Positions 7,701-16,410 of a stretch of DNA of 64,000 nucleotides are shown piece by piece (within the stretch, counting starts at the first letter, position 1; the number at the start of each line of letters is the position of its first letter). A model generated the notes under the pieces. It did not search any database. It was not told the DNA's origin and saw only the letters and a list, made by a program, of their open reading frames with translations. Location of the stretch: the NCBI RefSeq assembly GCF_016907495.1, contig NZ_JAFBCC010000001.1, positions 124,001 through 188,000 of the forward strand, written 5' to 3'. The translations under genes and the position numbers were made by a program. This DNA is from Arthrobacter tumbae. Its GTDB lineage: Bacteria > Actinomycetota > Actinomycetes > Actinomycetales > Micrococcaceae.

Positions 7701-10028
7701 GTCTGCAGGAATAGCACCTTCGGGAACGTCAATGGGCGGGTCCACCAACAGCTTTGCCGCGGCGCGCTTCTCCGCCATCGTCGTGGCGGCGGTAAGGGAG
7801 GGGTGCTTGCCATAGGCAGCAACGAAGTTCACCAGGGATTCCGGATGCTTGAGGCTCAGCCCGAAATCGATCCAGTTGGTGTACGGCTTGAGTTGCCCGT
7901 CATTCGTTTCCGCGTACAGTTGCTTGCGCAAATTGTTCAGCGACGGGATGCCAGTTTCCCTTGCCCGCGCCATGTTGATTGCCGCAAGGTCCAACGGCAG
8001 CCCCAACAGATTGTTCCGAAGGGTGTCAGTGGTGAACTCGTCGAGCTCGTTACCGACCTGCTCGGACATACCCATGGCGATTGCGCCGGCCGCCTCGCGG
8101 GAATCGAGCGTGCCTGCGGAGCCGCCGTTGAAGTATTCGGGTGGGTTCAGGAACGCCTCGAACAGTGGCACGTCATTGGTGGACCCATCGGCGTTCGTCC
8201 TGGACACCGTGTCAGTGAGCATCGAGTGACCGAACCGATAGACCGCATGCGCAAACTCGGCGGTGATAGCCGGGTTCACGTCGTCGTGATAGGTGGAGAA
8301 GGGCTCGATGAGCGGCTGCACCTTTCGCGCGAACTCTTCGAAGGCCAGGTGCTGGTACTCCATCTCGGCGACGAAACGGGCAGCCTGGAAGATCCGCTCA
8401 CCGTTCCAGCCACCGGCACCCGAGGCGCTCTTCCACTCGGCAAGAGCGGTGGCCCCGCGTGCGGATGTGTCGGCTGACAGGGTCTGCTTGATGTCGTCCA
8501 CGAGCCGGTTGTGCTCGGAATGGAAGACCTGATGAATCATGGTCAGGCCAACGTTCTCATTCACCCGTCCGTCGCCGGCGACGAAGTGGGCATTCAACAT
8601 CTCGTCGTCGTAAGTGGTACCGGGTGCACCGGGAGGAGTGATGATCGTGTCCGCGTCGGCGGTGAGTCCTGGCTTCGGGACGGCGTTATGTGCAATGTCG
8701 TCGAGGAAGGATTCATTGACCCGCAACGCATCAGCCGGCACGGCCACCGGATCGGCAACATTTCCTTCGACGAGGCCGTCAGCTGTGACGTACTGCGGGA
8801 GGCCGCGGGCGGGGCCCGGAACAAACTTGCCATATGGGTCGACGGCGAGCATCGGCACACTCAGAACGTCTGAATCGGCGAGCTTCAGCCCCATCCTCGT
8901 CGCCGCCTGCTGCTTCAACATTGCCCAGGTTGCCATGCCGCCGTCGGCTGACTCCAGCAACATTCCCGTGGACACGGGCTTGCCGGCGCTGTTGTTCGAG
9001 TACTCGCGAAGGAATACCTGATGGGACGGGTCGGAACTATAGGTCTGTGACTGGTCGACATACGGGTTCGTCCGGTTGGAGGCCTCGCGCACGTCGTCGG
9101 CGGTGCCGAGCTTACCGTCTTCGCCCGGCTGGTTGGTTGCCCTCGTCAGCACCATGAACCGCATGCGCGGCGGCAGGTCGTCAGCGGTGCCTGGCTCGCC
9201 ATCCGCGCCCGCAATCAGCGGGTCGTCCGGCTGCAGCGGGATGAAGACCGAGCTGCCCGACTTGTTGATCAGGTCGAGCCCGTGATCGAAGAACTGCCCG
9301 AAAAGCGTGAAGAGAGAGTTATACGGCGGTGACAGCCCGACGTCGGTGGTCACGTTGGGTATGAAGAGTGTCTCCCCCGCCGGTACGCACCCTTCAGGGA
9401 GGCCGGTTTCATCGCAGGGCGTTACTCCCTCATTCCCCTGGGTGCGTACCGGATACTTCGCCGCGGAAACCGCAGCGGGGTTGGCTGAGGTCTGGTCAAC
9501 GATAAGGTTGCTGATCAAGCGGGGCTGGGAGTCGACGACGTTGCCAATGCTGTCGTACGTTGTCTGCCCAGGCTCCCGGATTATGGCACCGTCTTCCGCC
9601 GCATGGAATTCCGGCGGGGCCAGTCGAGGGAATAGCTGGTTGGACGCACCGAAATCCTCCCGGTCCTGCTGCAGGTTGTTGCAGGATCCGTCGACAGTCC
9701 GCAGCCCGTAGGACACCAGCGGACCCGGAACCTGGTTCGGCCCGGGTCCAAGCAGCGCACCGCAAGGGCCGGTGTCCGACGTGGTATTGGCGACATGTGC
9801 CTCGGCGATTTTGATCTGTTTCAGGATGAACGCCAGATCTGCCGTAGTCACTCTGAATCCCTGCCCCACGGGTGCCGCATGCGCAGGGGCAGCCAGCGGC
9901 AAAAGTATGCCCGCCAGTACTGCCATCACAGTCAGACCTGATACCGTCCGGCGCAGCCTCAGGGGTCTGTCCGAACCGGCCCCGCCTGCATGTGTACCCC
10001 GAAATATTTCCAGCAGTCGCCCGCTCAT
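4770..10028 (-). CDS. Secreted animal-type heme peroxidase with RTX repeats, two FN3 and three SLH domains
   Basis: The protein has 1752 residues from the ATG at 10026-10028, with GGGAGGA just upstream; a TTG four codons earlier is the longer alternative. A signal peptide ends near APAHAAP. The peroxidase domain (~80-900) carries the likely distal His in FGQFFDHG (~249), VFHSEHNRL and the proximal His in YRFGHSMLTD (~601). Glycine/Asp-rich nonapeptides (GGEGDD, GNDGAD, GGHGLD) from ~940 to ~1090, with a short second block near 1200, are RTX calcium-binding repeats. Two fibronectin III domains (~1383-1565) precede three SLH domains (~1568-1752). The RTX plus animal-peroxidase combination recalls MopA-type Mn(II)-oxidising peroxidases, a resemblance from memory only. 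SLH units one and two share a 69-bp identical DNA block. The gene converges on the SLH multicopper oxidase. Confidence 0.9.
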   Translation of the reverse strand: MSGRLLEIFRGTHAGGAGSDRPLRLRRTVSGLTVMAVLAGILLPLAAPAHAAPVGQGFRVTTADLAFILKQIKIAEAHVANTTSDTGPCGALLGPGPNQVPGPLVSYGLRTVDGSCNNLQQDREDFGASNQLFPRLAPPEFHAAEDGAIIREPGQTTYDSIGNVVDSQPRLISNLIVDQTSANPAAVSAAKYPVRTQGNEGVTPCDETGLPEGCVPAGETLFIPNVTTDVGLSPPYNSLFTLFGQFFDHGLDLINKSGSSVFIPLQPDDPLIAGADGEPGTADDLPPRMRFMVLTRATNQPGEDGKLGTADDVREASNRTNPYVDQSQTYSSDPSHQVFLREYSNNSAGKPVSTGMLLESADGGMATWAMLKQQAATRMGLKLADSDVLSVPMLAVDPYGKFVPGPARGLPQYVTADGLVEGNVADPVAVPADALRVNESFLDDIAHNAVPKPGLTADADTIITPPGAPGTTYDDEMLNAHFVAGDGRVNENVGLTMIHQVFHSEHNRLVDDIKQTLSADTSARGATALAEWKSASGAGGWNGERIFQAARFVAEMEYQHLAFEEFARKVQPLIEPFSTYHDDVNPAITAEFAHAVYRFGHSMLTDTVSRTNADGSTNDVPLFEAFLNPPEYFNGGSAGTLDSREAAGAIAMGMSEQVGNELDEFTTDTLRNNLLGLPLDLAAINMARARETGIPSLNNLRKQLYAETNDGQLKPYTNWIDFGLSLKHPESLVNFVAAYGKHPSLTAATTMAEKRAAAKLLVDPPIDVPEGAIPADAQAFMGSTGAWATKEGVSTTGLDTVDLWVGGLAERTNLFGGLLGSTFNFVFEQQMTDLQNGDRFYYLARTPGMNLLSQLEGNSFAEMIMRNTTARALKADAFATSDCKFELGRLQFSGTTVLDDPLSECDEEALLIRMPDGTIRYRTANSVDPAGINGQSVYNGTAEGDRVWGGVDNDTFLGNEGDDVIEGNDGADTALGGEGDDIITDSAGDDVLKGGPGHDALDGGHGLDLILGGDGKDFVNGGANTNEVFGGEGDDFLIAGDGNDMARGDGGDDWLQGGEGADLLMGDSGAPFFDDPNTPGHDVLLGGNGDDDYDAEGGDDVLLADAGIERNAGAAGFDWSSHQLDPLAADADLTLNLLGVPLPAAVLRDRYAEVEALSGAHQDDVLRGDDVLPRLVEGEGFSGKNWLDAEGVARIAGLKDLLPAGATDAGKVWGEGNILLGGGGSDTLEGRGGDDILDGDKHLEVRLSVRTDPSDPATEIGSATSMEKPYLDGSARTLQAAVFAGDVNPSNIVIERKIIHGGSGSDIDVAVFTDFEINYKVTTVPFGATVGSPSSVTTVEHLARPEPDDDPAAGEEDGPAQGDGVDTLRNVEQLLFADSQAPAKPAAPAATASNGTATITWTAPANSAVSGYRVKVLDSANAQVGVLRATDARTTSLTIEGLTNGSSYRFQVQAFNRAGDSAFSDASAAVTPKAVVPGQPTVGDPTGKAGSATVSWAPGSTGGSPITAYKVKVVDMTGAQVGAIREVPGDQLTLTLKGLPANILLRFQVAAVNAVGTGAYSSASTPLAPTPSPFIDVPQNNRFFTEITWLAAEGISTGYDDETFRPLQPVNRDAMAAFMYRFAGEPDFVPPAVSPFKDVTPTTKFYKEITWLASEGISTGYDDKTFRPLQPVNRDAMAAFMYRFAGEPGFTAPKDSPFPDVAVGGQFFKEITWLASTKITTGYDDGKFRPVQAVNRDAMAAFMYRFSNFTTP
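4970..5224. repeat. 69-bp identical direct repeat within the SLH-coding region
   Basis: Bases 4970-5038 and 5156-5224 are identical and 186 bp (62 codons) apart. They encode equivalent parts of two SLH units, including the DDETFRPLQPVNRDAMAAF-like core. Identity at synonymous positions indicates a recent duplication or gene conversion inside the gene. Confidence 0.85.
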
Positions 10029-10172
10029 GAGTCCTCCCAAGACACTGCCGGCGTGCCCCCGCCGGCTTCACCCAAGGATTCGTTACGTGCGCTATGAATA
10101 CCTTGGAGCAGTCAGGGTTTCTCCAAGCACGACGGCGCATCCTCAGAAGGAGAGCATCGAGGAGGAGGTCCG

Positions 10173-10667
10173 GTGGCTCACAGCACCATCGAGAAACACG
10201 GGGCCATACCGTTGCGTGTGGCAGTCGTACTGGTCTGCTGCCTGGCGGCCCTGCTGGCACTGCGCATCTGGGTACTCGAACCGTTGATCGTGGCTTCGGA
10301 CAGCATGGAGCCGACGGTCCCCGAGGGCAGCACCGTCCTGCTGCTGAAGTCACCCAGCTTTGAGGCCGGCTCCCTGGTGTCTTTCCGCAGTCCCATCGAC
10401 GACGCCTTGACCCTCAAGCGGGTCGTTGCCGTCGCGGGTCAAACGGTGGCTTTCGAAGATGCATTGCTGGTGATTGACGGTCGGGAGATACCTGAGCCGT
10501 TCGTGGACCACAGCCGCATAGACGGTACTTACTTCGGGCCGGTGACGGTTCCGGCCGGGCATGTTTTTGTGCTGGGAGACAACCGTGGACGGTCAATCGA
10601 TTCACGGGACTTCGGCGCTATCCCCGTCCACAGCATCGAAGCGACAGTGCTGTGGCCTTCACCTTAG
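10173..10667 (+). CDS. lepB: Type I signal peptidase (small actinobacterial form)
   Basis: This 164-residue protein starts at a GTG preceded by GGAGGAGG. One N-terminal membrane segment (~15-35) is followed by the catalytic serine box SDSMEPT (Ser44) and the general-base lysine in LKRVVAV (Lys82). The GDNRGRSIDSRDFG box near the C-terminus completes the S26 signal-peptidase signature. It removes Sec or Tat signal peptides on the outer membrane face. At 164 residues it is short for the family, with a minimal cap domain. It is divergent from the giant heme peroxidase, so it may serve the neighbouring exported proteins or be the housekeeping enzyme; the sequence does not decide. Confidence 0.88.
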   Translation: MAHSTIEKHGAIPLRVAVVLVCCLAALLALRIWVLEPLIVASDSMEPTVPEGSTVLLLKSPSFEAGSLVSFRSPIDDALTLKRVVAVAGQTVAFEDALLVIDGREIPEPFVDHSRIDGTYFGPVTVPAGHVFVLGDNRGRSIDSRDFGAIPVHSIEATVLWPSP

Positions 10668-10713
10668 CGACGAATAACGCCTCCGACGCCAGGAACGAGG
10701 CGCCCGGCAGGCA

Positions 10714-12303
10714 TTAGTCCTGCAGGTCCACCTCACGCGCTACCGAGGCACCAATGGCTTCCTTCAGGCTCTCCAGCACATCCTGCGGGACGGAGCTGTC
10801 CACGGTGAGCAGCGACAGCGCCTGGCCGCCCTCCTTGCTACGGGCCACCTGCATGCCGGCGATGTTGATGCCGCGCTCCCCCAGCACCCGGCCTAAAGTT
10901 CCGATCACGCCGGGCCGGTCCTGGTACAGGATGACGAGCAGGTGCTCGCTGATGGGAATCTCGAGGTCGTAGCCGTTGACCCCTACCAACTTCTGAATCT
11001 GCTTGGGCCCGGTGAGCGTGCCGGCGACCGAGATCTGCGAGCCGTCCGACAGCGCACCGCGGATGGTCAGCACGTTGCGGTACTCCTCGGAGGAGTCAGT
11101 TGTCACCAGGCGCGTGTTGATGCCGCGCTGCTCAGCGAGAACCGGTGCATTGACGTAGGAGACCTGCTCGGAGACGACGTCGGTGAAGACCCCCTTCAGG
11201 GCTGCCAGTTCCAGGGCTTTCACATCGAGCGAGGCGATCTCACCCGCTACCTCGACCTCGATCTGTGTGAGTGAATCGTGGGTAAGGGCGGTGAAGATAC
11301 GGCCCAGCTTCTCAATCAGTGGAATACCGGGACGCACCTCCGGTGCGATGACGCCTCCTGCGACGTTGACGGCGTCGGGCACGAGTTCACCTGCGAGTGC
11401 GAGTCTGACCGATCTGGCAACGGAGATACCCGCCTTCTCCTGGGCCTCGGCAGTTGAAGCGCCGAGGTGCGGAGTGACCACAACATTGTCCAGTTCAAAG
11501 AACGGGAGATCGGTGCTGGGTTCCTTGACGAACACGTCAACGCCGGCGCCGCCGATCTGTCCTTCCTTGAGCGCGGTGTAGAGCGCTTCCTCGTCAACCA
11601 GGCCCCCGCGGGCGACGTTCACCACGTAGGCGCTGCTCTTCATCTTCTGGAAGGCTGCAGCACCGAGCATGCCGACGGTCTCGGGCGTCTTGGGCATGTG
11701 AATGGTGACGAAGTCCGACTCCGCGAGCAGCTCATCCAGCGTCACAAGCTGGACTCCGAGCTGCGCGGCCCGCGCCGAGGTGACGTAGGGATCATAGGCG
11801 AGAATGTCAGTGCCGAAACCCTGCAGCCGGGCTGCGACGAGCGCGCCGATGCGGCCAAGGCCGATGATGCCGACCTTCTTCTCGTAGAGTTCGATCCCCG
11901 AGTACCTGGACCGCTTCCACTCGCCGCCCTTCAACGCGCCGCTGGCCTGCGGAATGTGCCTGGCGAGGCTCAGGATATGGCCGACGGTGAGTTCAGCGGC
12001 GGAGATAATGTTGGAGGTCGGTGCGTTGACCACCATCACGCCCGCCTGCGTGGCTGCCTTGATATCAACGTTGTCCAGGCCGACGCCGGCACGTGCGATG
12101 ACCTTCAGTTTGCGTGCGGCGGCGATCGCCTCTGCATCCACCTGGGTTGCTGAACGCACAAGGATCGCGTCCACATCGGCGATGGCGGAAAGCAACTTGG
12201 AACGGTCAGCCCCGTCAGTCTGGCGGATCTCGAAATCCGGTCCGAGCGCGTCCACGGTTGCCGGCGAGAGTTCTTCAGCAAGGAGAACTACTGGTTTTTC
12301 CAC
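10714..12303 (-). CDS. serA: D-3-phosphoglycerate dehydrogenase
   Basis: This 529-residue protein, full length for the long actinobacterial type, starts at a GTG with AAGGA upstream. It oxidises 3-phosphoglycerate to phosphohydroxypyruvate, the first step of serine synthesis. Visible features are the catalytic-domain N-terminus (LLAEELSPATVDAL), the NAD-binding GLGRIGALVAARL, the conserved VNVARGGLVDEEAL and the catalytic His region TPHLGASTAEA. An intervening domain follows, then a C-terminal ACT domain (VILYQDRPGVIGTLGRVLGE) expected to sense serine. It lies downstream of ilvC on the same strand, but a hairpin and its own promoter-like sequence separate them, so independent expression is likely. 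Confidence 0.96.
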   Translation of the reverse strand: MEKPVVLLAEELSPATVDALGPDFEIRQTDGADRSKLLSAIADVDAILVRSATQVDAEAIAAARKLKVIARAGVGLDNVDIKAATQAGVMVVNAPTSNIISAAELTVGHILSLARHIPQASGALKGGEWKRSRYSGIELYEKKVGIIGLGRIGALVAARLQGFGTDILAYDPYVTSARAAQLGVQLVTLDELLAESDFVTIHMPKTPETVGMLGAAAFQKMKSSAYVVNVARGGLVDEEALYTALKEGQIGGAGVDVFVKEPSTDLPFFELDNVVVTPHLGASTAEAQEKAGISVARSVRLALAGELVPDAVNVAGGVIAPEVRPGIPLIEKLGRIFTALTHDSLTQIEVEVAGEIASLDVKALELAALKGVFTDVVSEQVSYVNAPVLAEQRGINTRLVTTDSSEEYRNVLTIRGALSDGSQISVAGTLTGPKQIQKLVGVNGYDLEIPISEHLLVILYQDRPGVIGTLGRVLGERGINIAGMQVARSKEGGQALSLLTVDSSVPQDVLESLKEAIGASVAREVDLQD

Positions 12304-12366
12304 GGGAGATCCTTCGCAGTGCGTTGGGCAGAAGTGTTCGACATGTGTCTTCAGGAGTTTCGGTTA

Positions 12367-12394
12367 AGTGTAGTTTGCTGCATCCGCGGCCCAA
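12367..12394 (-). promoter_or_regulatory. Putative serA promoter
   Basis: On the minus strand TTGGGC (12389-12394) and TACACT (12367-12372) are separated by 16 nt, about 64 nt upstream of the serA start. The -10 fits TANNNT; the -35 is only partly conserved. Confidence 0.45.
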
Positions 12395-12441
12395 CTTTGT
12401 TACCCGTTATGGAGAGCAGATGAGAGAAGTGCCACACACAA

Positions 12442-12486
12442 GGCGACGGCCGGACCGGCAAAGTATTCGCCGGGCCGGCCGTCGCC
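12442..12486 (-). terminator. Hairpin downstream of ilvC
   Basis: GGCGACGGCCGG (12442-12453) and its complement (12475-12486) form a 12-bp GC stem with a 21-nt loop, 23 nt after the ilvC stop. The minus-strand tail TTGTGTGTGG is only partly T-rich, so termination may be incomplete. Confidence 0.6.
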
Positions 12487-12509
12487 GTGAGGGTGTCCGC
12501 TACGAATGA

Positions 12510-13616
<1,107 letters not shown>

Positions 13617-13620
13617 CTAC

Positions 13621-13664
13621 TGGTTATGCGCTTCAGGTTTTATGCGCTCCTGGTTATGCACTTC
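13621..13664. repeat. Three imperfect ~15-bp tandem repeats across the ilvN stop codon
   Basis: TGGTTATGCGCTTC (13621-13634), AGGTTTTATGCGCTCC (13635-13650) and TGGTTATGCACTTC (13651-13664) are imperfect copies. The last contains the ilvN stop codon (TAA on the minus strand). The repeats fill part of the ilvN-ilvC gap. Confidence 0.6.
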
Positions 13665-14166
13665 GCAGCGCGCGGTCACTCATTGATTTGGCGCCGCGGC
13701 TGATTGCCAGCGTTCCGGACTGCACTATTTCGCGGATGCCGAACGGCTCCAGCACTGACAGGAGTGCGGAGAGCTTTTCGGCAGTGCCGGTGGCTTCGAT
13801 GATCAGCGAGTCGGTGGACACGTCGATCACTGAAGCGCGGAACAAATCTGCTGCCTGGGTTACCTGCAGCCGTGTTGCGGCATCCGCGCGGACCTTGACC
13901 AGGATGTGGTCCCGCTGCACGGAAGATTCGGGGACAAGCTCGACGATCTTGATGACGTTGATGAGCTTGTTCAGTTGTTTGGTGACCTGCTCGAGCAGGT
14001 CACCTTCGGCCTCCACCACCACAGTTATCCGGGACATTCCGGTCACTTCGGTAGGGCCGACGGCCAGTGAGTTGATGTTGAAGGCGCGCCGCGCGAACAG
14101 GCTTGCGACGCGTGTCAGAACGCCCGGGACGTCCTCGACCAGAACGGAAAGGGTATGACGGGCCAT
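13654..14166 (-). CDS. ilvN: Acetolactate synthase small (regulatory) subunit
   Basis: The protein has 170 residues from the ATG at 14164-14166; the frame stays open upstream, but only this start fits the family and it lies 2 nt after the ilvB stop. The N-terminal ACT domain (HTLSVLVEDVPGVLTRVASL, then AFNINSLAVGPTE and SRITVVVE) binds valine and mediates feedback inhibition of IlvB. A second domain with SLIIEATGTAEKLSALL and LEPFGIREIVQSG completes the subunit. Tight spacing suggests translational coupling for a fixed subunit ratio. Confidence 0.96.
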   Translation of the reverse strand: MARHTLSVLVEDVPGVLTRVASLFARRAFNINSLAVGPTEVTGMSRITVVVEAEGDLLEQVTKQLNKLINVIKIVELVPESSVQRDHILVKVRADAATRLQVTQAADLFRASVIDVSTDSLIIEATGTAEKLSALLSVLEPFGIREIVQSGTLAISRGAKSMSDRALRSA

Positions 14167-14168
14167 TG

Positions 14169-16064
14169 TTAGTCCTCCTGCTCCCAGTCCGGGGTCATGT
14201 TGCGGGCAATCTGGATGAGGTCGTTGCTGACGCCGGTCGGCACCATGGGCCAGACCATCGAGTCGCGGCTGACCACGAAGTCGACGACGACGGGTCGGTC
14301 GTTGATCTCGAGTGCCTGCCGGATGGTGGCATCGATATCTTCGTCCCGCTCGCAACGCAGCCCGGCGCAGCCGTAAGCATCGGCCAGCTTCACGAAGTCC
14401 GGGACCCGGGCGGTGTTGTGCCCCGTGTTGAGGTCAGTGTTCGAGTAGCGGCCCTCGTAGAACAGGGTCTGCCACTGCCGGACCATGCCCAGCGACGAAT
14501 TGTTGATGACGGCGACCTTGATGGGGATGTTGTTGATCACGCACGTAGCGAGCTCCTGATTGGTCATCTGGAAGCAGCCGTCACCGTCGATTGCCCACAC
14601 CACGCGGTCCGGATTGCCGACCTTGGCACCCATGGCCGCCGGAACCGCGTAACCCATGGTGCCCAGGCCTCCGGAGTTCAGCCAGGCATGCGGCCGCTCA
14701 TAGTTGATGAACTGGGCCGCCCACATCTGGTGCTGGCCGACGCCGGCCGCGTACACGCCTTCCGGTCCGGTGAGTTCACCGATGCGCTGGATGACGTGCT
14801 GCGGTGCCGAGAGGCCGTCCTCGGGTTGGGTGAAGCCGATAGGGTAACTCTCGCGAAGCCGGTTCAACACCATCCACCAGGCGCTGTAGTCAGGGGCACC
14901 GGAAGCGGCGAACTGTTCGCGCAGTGCGCTGGTGAACTCCGGAATGATCTCCTTGACTGAGCCGACAATCGGCACGTCGGCCGTCCGGTTCTTCGAGATC
15001 TCCGCAGGATCGATATCTGCATGGATGACCTTCGCTCCTGGCGCGAAGCTCGTCAGCACACCGGTTACGCGGTCGTCGAACCGGGCACCGAGCGTGATCA
15101 GCAGATCCGACTGCTGGAGGGCAGTCACTGCGGACACCGAGCCGTGCATGCCCGGCATGCCGACGTGCTGCGGGTGGGAGTCGGGGAAAACGCCGCGGGC
15201 CATGAGCGTGGTGACAACCGGTGCGCCGACCAGCTCCGCCAGCTCGAGCAATTCTGCGGAGGCATGGGCCTTGACCACCCCGCCGCCCACGTAGAACACC
15301 GGACGCTCCGAAGCCATGATGAGCCGGGCAGCCTCGCGCACCTGCTTGGCATGGCCCCGCACCACCGTGCGGTACCCGGGCAGGTCGATTTTCGGTGGCC
15401 AGGAGAAGGACATCGGGCCCACCTGGGCGTCCTTCGCGATATCCACCAGCACCGGCCCCGGCCGACCAGTCGAGGCGATGTGGAACGCTTCAGCCATGAC
15501 CCTCGGGATGTCCTGGGACTTTGTCACCAGGTAGGAATGCTTGGTGATCGGCATGGTGATGCCGACGATGTCCGCTTCCTGGAACGCATCGGATCCGATC
15601 ACGGCGCTGGAGACCTGGCCGGTGATGGCCACCATCGGTACAGAGTCCATATGCGCGTCAGCAATGGCGGTGACCAGGTTCGTGGCGCCGGGGCCGGACG
15701 TCACGATACAGACACCCGGACGCCCCGTCACCATGGCGTAGCCCTGCGCTGCGTGCCCGGCACCCTGCTCGTGACGGACGAGGATGTGCCGGAGTTTGGT
15801 GGAGGCCATCAGTGGATCGTAGGTCGGAAGGATTGCGCCTCCGGGAAGGCCGAAGATGTCGTCCACGCCCAGTTCCTCAAGGGCGCGGACAATCGCCTGG
15901 GACCCGGTCATCTGGGTTGGCGGCACCACGCGGTTCGGTCCGAGAACGGGGCCGGCGTGCGCGGAAGCAGCCGTGTTGTCCCTGCCCGGCTGCTGGACCG
16001 GTGCCGCCGGAGCGGGTTGTTTGGTTGCCATCAGCGCCGGGCTGATGGGCGATCCCTTGGACAT
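14169..16064 (-). CDS. ilvB: Acetolactate synthase large subunit
   Basis: This 631-residue protein starts at an ATG with AAAGGAAG upstream. It condenses pyruvate with pyruvate or 2-oxobutyrate using ThDP, FAD and Mg. Key features are [15 protein letters not shown], the ThDP glutamate in [14 protein letters not shown], the FAD-domain [10 protein letters not shown], and the ThDP/Mg motif [14 protein letters not shown] followed by [13 protein letters not shown] ~45-residue Ala/Pro/Gln-rich N-terminal extension is typical of actinobacterial IlvB. It heads ilvBNC and lies behind a leader-peptide attenuator. Confidence 0.97.
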   Translation of the reverse strand: MSKGSPISPALMATKQPAPAAPVQQPGRDNTAASAHAGPVLGPNRVVPPTQMTGSQAIVRALEELGVDDIFGLPGGAILPTYDPLMASTKLRHILVRHEQGAGHAAQGYAMVTGRPGVCIVTSGPGATNLVTAIADAHMDSVPMVAITGQVSSAVIGSDAFQEADIVGITMPITKHSYLVTKSQDIPRVMAEAFHIASTGRPGPVLVDIAKDAQVGPMSFSWPPKIDLPGYRTVVRGHAKQVREAARLIMASERPVFYVGGGVVKAHASAELLELAELVGAPVVTTLMARGVFPDSHPQHVGMPGMHGSVSAVTALQQSDLLITLGARFDDRVTGVLTSFAPGAKVIHADIDPAEISKNRTADVPIVGSVKEIIPEFTSALREQFAASGAPDYSAWWMVLNRLRESYPIGFTQPEDGLSAPQHVIQRIGELTGPEGVYAAGVGQHQMWAAQFINYERPHAWLNSGGLGTMGYAVPAAMGAKVGNPDRVVWAIDGDGCFQMTNQELATCVINNIPIKVAVINNSSLGMVRQWQTLFYEGRYSNTDLNTGHNTARVPDFVKLADAYGCAGLRCERDEDIDATIRQALEINDRPVVVDFVVSRDSMVWPMVPTGVSNDLIQIARNMTPDWEQED

Positions 16065-16138
16065 CCTTGAACTTCCTTTGTATCCAGCACAGCTTGATCG
16101 CTGCGCAAATGTACTGCGCTAATCTGTTCGGTGGGAAC

Positions 16139-16177
16139 AAAAAAACCCCTCAGCCTGGTGGGCTCTGCGAGGGGTTT
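16139..16177 (-). terminator. Attenuator terminator upstream of ilvB
   Basis: On the minus strand AAACCCCTC (16177-16169) pairs with GAGGGGTTT (16151-16143), with a 17-nt loop, and runs into a T tract. It lies between the ilv leader ORF and ilvB, where a transcription attenuator is expected. A segment just after the leader ORF stop (AGCCCGGCTGGT) can pair with ACCAGGCT in the loop and 3' arm, giving a candidate antiterminator. Confidence 0.85.
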
Positions 16178-16207
16178 GCGCGTGACGTAGACGTACCAGC
16201 CGGGCTT

Positions 16208-16252
16208 TTAGGCCACGCGCTTGGTAACTAGGACTACGGATACGAGCTGCAT
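16208..16252 (-). CDS. ilvBNC attenuator leader peptide
   Basis: A 14-codon ORF reads MQLVSVVLVTKRVA. Five of its 14 residues are Val and two are Leu, with a run VVLV, the hallmark of a branched-chain amino-acid leader. Its ATG lies about 7 nt after the predicted -10 hexamer, so the transcript is probably leaderless. Ribosome stalling on Val/Leu codons would favour the antiterminator and expression of ilvBNC. The terminator begins 30 nt past the stop. It is too short for ordinary gene callers. Confidence 0.85.
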   Translation of the reverse strand: MQLVSVVLVTKRVA

Positions 16253-16258
16253 ACCTGT

Positions 16259-16287
16259 AGTTTTCACTCCCCCGCCAACAGTGTCAA
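16259..16287 (-). promoter_or_regulatory. ilvBNC promoter
   Basis: A perfect -35 TTGACA (16282-16287, minus strand) is followed after 17 nt by AAAACT (16259-16264), a weak -10. The predicted start lies at or next to the leader ATG. Confidence 0.65.
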
Positions 16288-16344
16288 CAGCACCCGACGC
16301 TGTCTCACTATGTGGACAACCATTCCAGTTACTGGACACTAACT

Positions 16345-16385
16345 GAAGACGACGACGCCGACGGGCAGTCGCCGTCGTCGTCTTC
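16345..16385 (-). terminator. Hairpin downstream of ilvD
   Basis: GAAGACGACGACG (16345-16357) and its exact complement (16373-16385) form a 13-bp stem, 25 nt after the ilvD stop. It separates ilvD from the ilvB promoter. The tail past the stem (AGTTAGTGTC on the minus strand) is weakly T-rich. Confidence 0.7.
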
Positions 16386-16410
16386 AGTCCCGGTCCCCGG
16401 CCGGCGCAGA

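Noticed and set aside
15021-16070. 349-codon plus-strand open frame opposite ilvB
   Set aside because: Pure antisense shadow of ilvB with His/Arg-rich composition and no ribosome site.
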